From Candidatus Poribacteria bacterium (GTDB lineage Bacteria > Poribacteria > WGA-4E > WGA-3G), in the NCBI GenBank assembly GCA_012270795.1, contig JAAXHO010000187.1, positions 1 to 47,199 on the forward strand: DNA of 47,199 nucleotides, read 5' to 3'. Below the pieces are notes generated by a model. The model was not told the DNA's origin. It did no database searches and was given only the letters and a program-made list of their open reading frames with translations. This document shows positions 42,956 to 47,199 of this stretch, one piece after another; position 1 is the stretch's first letter; the number at the start of each line of letters is the position of its first letter. A program made the translations under genes and the position numbers.

Positions 42956-44116
42956 ATGGACGAAAAGAGAGCATCCTCCCACCGTTTCCTACCTATCAGT
43001 ACACTTGGTGCCGTCGGTCACGGGAAAACAACATTAACAGCATCGATTGCAAAGGTCGTTTCAAGAATTGGTGCAATTCGTTCAAAGACAAATCAATTAT
43101 TTGAACAACAATTACCGGAACATCACACCATACACGAAGGTGTCAGTATAACCTATCGATACATTGATTACGAGACCAGTGGAAAATTTTATACACAGAT
43201 TGACTGCGAAACACATCTGGATATTATCAAGATGTTGGTTAGTCGGTCATTCAGATTGCAAGGTGCGATATGGATTGTAGATGCTGTTGACGGGGTTACC
43301 AATGAATCTGAAGAACAGCTACGAATTGCCAACAGCGTTAATATACCCAATATCATATCGTTTCTCAACACACGAAAAAACATAACAGATGATGAATTGA
43401 TTGATATATGCAAACAGGAGATGCGTGAACTCCTTACTGAATTTGGTTGGGAAGAGCAAAACAGTCCGATTATTGTCGGTGACACAGATCGTGCATTGAA
43501 CTACAAAGGCGATAATATCGGTTCTGATCAATGGAAACCGATTGTTGACCTGATTTTTGCACTCAATCGCTATATGCCTAATCCCGTCAATCCTGATAAC
43601 CTTCACCCTATCATGCCAATCCACGAGATAGTTGAAGAGTTGAAGGAACGTGTCACTGTCCGGGGTGAACTTGTTCAAGGTCACCTTGCCGTTGGACATG
43701 CTGTGGATATTGTAGGAAAAGGTGAACGTATCAAGACGAAGTGCCTGGGGATCAAAGAGGATGAGGTCGTTGTTGAGGCAGAACCTAATTGGGTATCAAT
43801 TGGACAAGTCATGTGTCATCCTAAAACGATTAAGGCACATTCCGATTTTACTGCTCTTGTTTATCTGTTTACACAGGAAGAGAGTGGAACACACATTCCA
43901 CTGATTGAGAACGACAAACCTGATATTCATTTATGGGGCATTGATGTCCAAGCACGTTTACATCTCCCTCCAAGTTTATCCCTCGTAACACCAGGTGCGA
44001 ATGCACATGTTGCATTTACGCTTGAATTACCGCTTGCAATGGAGATCGGTACTACGTTTGAAGTAAAAAAAATGGGGACAAGTATCGGATTAGGTATAGT
44101 GACTACTGTGGATTAA
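42956..44116 (+). CDS. EF-Tu-like translational GTPase paralogue with degenerate G motifs
   Basis: 386 residues spanning all three EF-Tu domains. The P-loop is GAVGHGKTT (18-26; usual GHVDHGKTT). The switch I Thr is replaced in EGVSIT (61-66). DCPGH has become DCETH (83-87), losing the DxxG glycine but keeping His87. NKxD is NTRK (138-141), which should abolish guanine selection. Domains 2 and 3 keep VTVRGELVQGHLAVGHAVDI and the AHSDFTALVYLFTQEESGTH pattern. It may bind nucleotide poorly or not at all and act as a dedicated partner or decoy. It has its own promoter and is not linked to ribosomal genes here. Confidence 0.75.
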   Translation: MDEKRASSHRFLPISTLGAVGHGKTTLTASIAKVVSRIGAIRSKTNQLFEQQLPEHHTIHEGVSITYRYIDYETSGKFYTQIDCETHLDIIKMLVSRSFRLQGAIWIVDAVDGVTNESEEQLRIANSVNIPNIISFLNTRKNITDDELIDICKQEMRELLTEFGWEEQNSPIIVGDTDRALNYKGDNIGSDQWKPIVDLIFALNRYMPNPVNPDNLHPIMPIHEIVEELKERVTVRGELVQGHLAVGHAVDIVGKGERIKTKCLGIKEDEVVVEAEPNWVSIGQVMCHPKTIKAHSDFTALVYLFTQEESGTHIPLIENDKPDIHLWGIDVQARLHLPPSLSLVTPGANAHVAFTLELPLAMEIGTTFEVKKMGTSIGLGIVTTVD

Positions 44117-44132
44117 TTCCCTTGAACACCAT

Positions 44133-44840
44133 CTACCTTGCAGCATCAATTGCTTCAGAAAATGTCAGGTCACCTGTGTACAATGCGCGTCCAATAATCG
44201 CACCACTTGCCCCGATTTCCTTAAGAGCAATAATATCTGATGTTGAAGTTACGCCGCCAGAGGCTATGACACTTGCCGATACTGCATTTATTATTTCTGC
44301 AGTGGCATTAACATTTGGTCCTTTTAGCATTCCATCGCTTTTTATATCTGTGTATATGATTGTCTGGACTTCAGTTAGTTCTGCGGCAAAGTCAACTGTG
44401 GACTTCTGTGAGACCTCTAACCATCCGTGTGTAGCGACCATTCCATCTTTTGCGTCTATGCCAACAGCAATTCGTTCTTTATATTTGCTGCATGCGTGCT
44501 GCACCAATTCAGGATTTTTGAGTGCTGCTGTACCTAAAATCGCACGGTGAACCCCCAATTCTAAGATGGAGTCAACTTGATCCATATTACGAATACCACC
44601 ACCGAGTTGCACAGGTATGTCTATTACAGAGACGATTTCACTAACAATATCAATGTTCGCTGATTCCCTTTGAAATGCACCATCCAAATCTACAAGATGT
44701 AGGTATTCAGCTCCTGCTGCCTCCCACTGCTTTGCCATGTCAACGGGGGAATCAGAAAAAACCGTTTCCTGTTCAGCTATCCCTTGAACTAAGTTAACAC
44801 ACTTTCCACCCCGAAGGTCTATTGCTGGTAGTATTTGCAT
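44133..44840 (-). CDS. hisA: Phosphoribosylformimino-5-aminoimidazole carboxamide ribotide isomerase
   Basis: 235 residues, a (beta/alpha)8 barrel that performs the Amadori step of histidine synthesis. ILPAIDLRGGKCVNLVQG gives the first catalytic Asp; YTDIKSDGM gives the second. LGGGIRN and VIASGGV phosphate loops are present. I use ATG 44840; AGGAAAT lies seven bases upstream, and TTG 44843 is adjacent. The permease stop is 15 bases upstream, so it is cotranscribed with the sugar transporter genes. Confidence 0.93.
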   Translation of the reverse strand: MQILPAIDLRGGKCVNLVQGIAEQETVFSDSPVDMAKQWEAAGAEYLHLVDLDGAFQRESANIDIVSEIVSVIDIPVQLGGGIRNMDQVDSILELGVHRAILGTAALKNPELVQHACSKYKERIAVGIDAKDGMVATHGWLEVSQKSTVDFAAELTEVQTIIYTDIKSDGMLKGPNVNATAEIINAVSASVIASGGVTSTSDIIALKEIGASGAIIGRALYTGDLTFSEAIDAAR

Positions 44841-44855
44841 CAAATTTCCTTTCTT

Positions 44856-45755
44856 CTATTCCTCACGAAAAATACCGAGTAATTTCAATTGCACTATAGA
44901 TATTGCAGCAATTATGATAAACAGCACCCATCCGATTGTTGCGGCATAACCGAGCCGCATGAACTGAAAACCGTTCTTATATAAATACATTACGATTGTT
45001 GTTCCAGAATCAGAAGGATTTCCGCCATTTGTTAATATGAATGGCAGATCAAAGAGTTGGAACGAACCGATCATGGAAACGACAACGACAAATGCGATGA
45101 CAGGACGTAATGAAGGCAAAGTGATATGGACAAAGGACTGCCACCAGTTTGCGCCATCAACTGCGGCAGCTTCATAGAGTTCTTGTCGAATTCCTTGTAA
45201 ACCTGCTAAGAAGAAGATCATATTGTATCCTGCCCACTGCCACACACCCGTGAGAATAACCGCGGGCATGACAAATCTTGTATCATTTAGCCAACCTATC
45301 TCCTTACCAAATAGCACAAATTCGTTGTTTATCATTCCTGCGCGTTGGTCGAATATTAGATTAAAGATGATCGCGACAAATACACCTGCGACAAGAACGG
45401 GGGTAAAAAAGGCGAGTCGTAAGAAGTTTTTTCCCTTTACAAACTTTGCGTTTAAGAGAATAGCAAGAAACAGGGCTATAGGTAATTGGAGTATGAGTGT
45501 GCCCAGAGCAAAATAGGTCGTGTTCCAAAGGGATTTCCAAAAGATCGGATCACGAAACAGATCTGCGAAGTTTCCAATACCGACAAATATTCTGCTTTGA
45601 AATCCGCGCATCTCAAAAAAACTCATTATGAGTGATGAGATTAATGGATACCCCATAAAGATAGCAAAGAGGATATAAAACGGAGCGATAAAAAAATAGG
45701 GAGCGATTTTCTGCTGTTGGTGCCAGTAACGGGATTTAACAGTTGCAGCTTTCAT
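44856..45755 (-). CDS. Sugar ABC transporter permease (MalF/UgpA type)
   Basis: 299 residues from ATG 45755 (GAGAGGATTTG upstream). Six membrane segments are expected; IAPYFFIAPFYILFAIFMGY marks the first. The EAA loop that contacts the ATPase is YEAAAVDGANWWQSFVHITL. It imports a sugar or glycerol-phosphate-like solute with the binding protein encoded just upstream (49-base gap). No second permease or ATPase gene is present within the window. Confidence 0.9.
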   Translation of the reverse strand: MKAATVKSRYWHQQQKIAPYFFIAPFYILFAIFMGYPLISSLIMSFFEMRGFQSRIFVGIGNFADLFRDPIFWKSLWNTTYFALGTLILQLPIALFLAILLNAKFVKGKNFLRLAFFTPVLVAGVFVAIIFNLIFDQRAGMINNEFVLFGKEIGWLNDTRFVMPAVILTGVWQWAGYNMIFFLAGLQGIRQELYEAAAVDGANWWQSFVHITLPSLRPVIAFVVVVSMIGSFQLFDLPFILTNGGNPSDSGTTIVMYLYKNGFQFMRLGYAATIGWVLFIIIAAISIVQLKLLGIFREE

Positions 45756-45804
45756 CAAATCCTCTCATTTTGGATAAAGAAAGTAAAAGCGGAACAGACA
45801 ATAG

Positions 45805-47163
45805 TCACTGCATTTTCCCCCATCGTTCTTGATCTTTCGCGATAATGGTTCTGACCTTTTCCGCAAGTGATGTCAAAGCCTCTTTTGGAGTCTGTTTTTC
45901 TGTGACAGCATTGAAAATTGCATCATTTAACAAGTCAGCTGCTTCGGACCAATACGGATTTTGATAGCGCGGCGGTATATCCGAAGATAATTCAATAAAC
46001 AACTCTCCGATATGTTGTCCCCCAAGATATTCATCCGGTTCTTTATATATCTGTGCGTCCCATGCATCTTTCAAAGGTGGAATTATTGATGTGGTTTCGT
46101 ATCGGTTTATCAATCCTTCGGTGTCAAAATATGTGAATTTTAGCAACTCCCAAGCAAGCTCAGGATTCTTGCAATGTTTGGTAATACCAATCATTGTACC
46201 GCCGCGAGTCGTAGTGCGTCTACCACCTTGTTCCCATGCAGGCATACTGATTGCTTTCCATTTACCTGCCATCTGCGGCACTTGACTTTTGAGAAGCCCG
46301 AGATACCAGTCTGGTGCAAGTATAGAGAGGATCTGTCCATCCTGCATAGCAGCATAGTTGCTTGGATCCCCGTGCCAAGTCCCATAAACGGGTGTTGCGA
46401 TTTCATGTTCATTGAACAACGAAACAAAAAATGCTAAGGTATCAATAGCTATTTCACTGTCAATCACAACGTTTCCATCAGCATCAAAAAAGCCTGCCCC
46501 CCTTTGAAGCAGTAAGTTAAAATAATCGCTATCGGACTTATTGTCAAGCACAATAGCATATTGGTCAATTGTCCCGTCTCCGTCAAGATCGCGTGCAGCT
46601 TTTTTGCCTGCATCAATGAAGTCATTCCACGTCTCAATTTCTGTCATCTCAACATCAACGGCTTTAAAAAGGTCATCTCTATATAAAAGAACGACGGGAT
46701 GCAAGTCGTGTGGAATGCCATATATCCTACCTTTGTATGACCAAGGTGTAAATCGGCTTTGTACTAACTTATCCATCCAACCTTCGTTTTCTAAACGGGT
46801 ACGCAGATCAACAAAACCCACTTCGTCAAGAGCTCCTTTGAGAAAACGTCCGATAGAAGTAATTTCAACTTCAACAATATCTGGTGCCCCGAAATCTGAT
46901 AAGAATGCAGTGAGGAGTTTATCGTGCATGGCATTCCCATAGTTAATGAGTTTTACGTTTATTTCTGGATGTTGCGCTTGAAAAATGGGGAATCGCGCCT
47001 GGTATTCATGATAGTGGGTTGGTGCAAATACCCAAAATTCTATTTTCTCACCCTCTTCCTCAGCAGGTGCAAATATGAAGAAGCAAGAGATGAAAAATAG
47101 AACCAACATCACCATCGGTCCTTTACTGAGTGGAAAACCCTCAAAATCATACGGGAAATACAT
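45805..47163 (-). CDS. Extracellular sugar-binding protein of an ABC transporter
   Basis: 452 residues, family 1 solute-binding protein. A hydrophobic signal segment (about 17-33, without a lipobox Cys) is preceded by an extra 16 residues, so a start at Met17 (MVMLVLFF) is possible. The mature part follows KIEFWVFAPTHYHEYQARFP and has APDIVEVEITSIGRFL. DLDGDGTIDQYAI resembles a Ca-binding loop. It feeds the permease at 44856. The solute is not evident. Confidence 0.88.
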   Translation of the reverse strand: MYFPYDFEGFPLSKGPMVMLVLFFISCFFIFAPAEEEGEKIEFWVFAPTHYHEYQARFPIFQAQHPEINVKLINYGNAMHDKLLTAFLSDFGAPDIVEVEITSIGRFLKGALDEVGFVDLRTRLENEGWMDKLVQSRFTPWSYKGRIYGIPHDLHPVVLLYRDDLFKAVDVEMTEIETWNDFIDAGKKAARDLDGDGTIDQYAIVLDNKSDSDYFNLLLQRGAGFFDADGNVVIDSEIAIDTLAFFVSLFNEHEIATPVYGTWHGDPSNYAAMQDGQILSILAPDWYLGLLKSQVPQMAGKWKAISMPAWEQGGRRTTTRGGTMIGITKHCKNPELAWELLKFTYFDTEGLINRYETTSIIPPLKDAWDAQIYKEPDEYLGGQHIGELFIELSSDIPPRYQNPYWSEAADLLNDAIFNAVTEKQTPKEALTSLAEKVRTIIAKDQERWGKMQ

Positions 47164-47175
47164 GTTTACTCTCTA

Positions 47176-47195
47176 ACGACTTGTGCCAGTTAATT
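47176..47195. repeat. Inverted copy of the first 20 bases of the window
   Basis: ACGACTTGTGCCAGTTAATT is the exact reverse complement of bases 1-20. It lies 13 bases upstream of the sugar-binding protein start. A shared end k-mer suggests the contig terminates in a repeat. Confidence 0.85.
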
Positions 47196-47199
47196 ACAT

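Noticed and set aside
1-47199. tRNA or rRNA genes
   Set aside because: I looked through the intergenic stretches for cloverleaf-like arms with GGTTCGA-type T loops and saw none; the hairpins found belong to repeats.

Overview
The window is bacterial, AT-leaning DNA with the standard code. It looks like one contig, because its first 20 bases recur as the reverse complement 5 bases from its right end. Expanded Rpn-type genes, many short palindromic mobile elements, DUF4159/YdjY/CARDB/PA14 envelope proteins, CaiB-type enzymes and sugar ABC genes suggest a member of the Candidatus Poribacteria or a relative. That is an inference from gene style; there is no rRNA or other marker here.

Layout. 0-7 kb: a SodC-like lipoprotein with a large His-rich insertion, an ATPase/PD-(D/E)XK gene broken by a 7-bp duplication, a Dam-type methylase, a second methylase running into a decayed FokI-type nuclease, and a DUF488 gene. 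7-8 kb: non-coding DNA packed with hairpins and foldback elements. 8-15.5 kb: envelope or secreted proteins (PA14, DUF4159, a CARDB/toroid/YdjY protein, a beta-propeller) plus holA. 16-34 kb: a defence island on a type I restriction system. In order it holds hsdM, an Rpn nuclease, an hsdS relic, a nuclease-STAND NTPase gene broken in two, foreign cargo, hsdS, a Phd/PIN toxin-antitoxin pair, a HicB-like fusion, hsdR and a YgjP-type metalloprotease. 34-41 kb: an intact RND metal-efflux operon (His-rich protein, outer membrane channel, adaptor, pump). 41-47 kb: a CaiB/BaiF CoA-transferase, a divergent EF-Tu paralogue with eroded GTPase motifs, and a leftward operon of sugar-binding protein, permease and hisA.

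The two most interesting loci are both defence systems. At 3.8-6.4 kb an adenine methylase of the D12 class precedes a reading frame that would join a second DNA methylase directly to a FokI-like cleavage domain. The fusion carries a one-base shift in a T run and an in-frame TGA where FokI has a tryptophan. At 20.4-27.6 kb the two halves of an Avs-like nuclease-STAND protein lie inside the hsd operon. The last reading frame overlaps hsdS by one base (TAATG), and about 2.8 kb of unrelated genes separates the halves.

Lesions (single-base indels, premature stops, one 7-bp duplication) cluster in accessory genes, while hsdM, hsdR, holA and the efflux genes are open throughout. This favours real decay over random sequencing error. 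Short elements with terminal inverted repeats recur across the window. Two TIR families share the same GTAGGAGCGACC core, and several elements begin or end inside stop codons of flanking genes.
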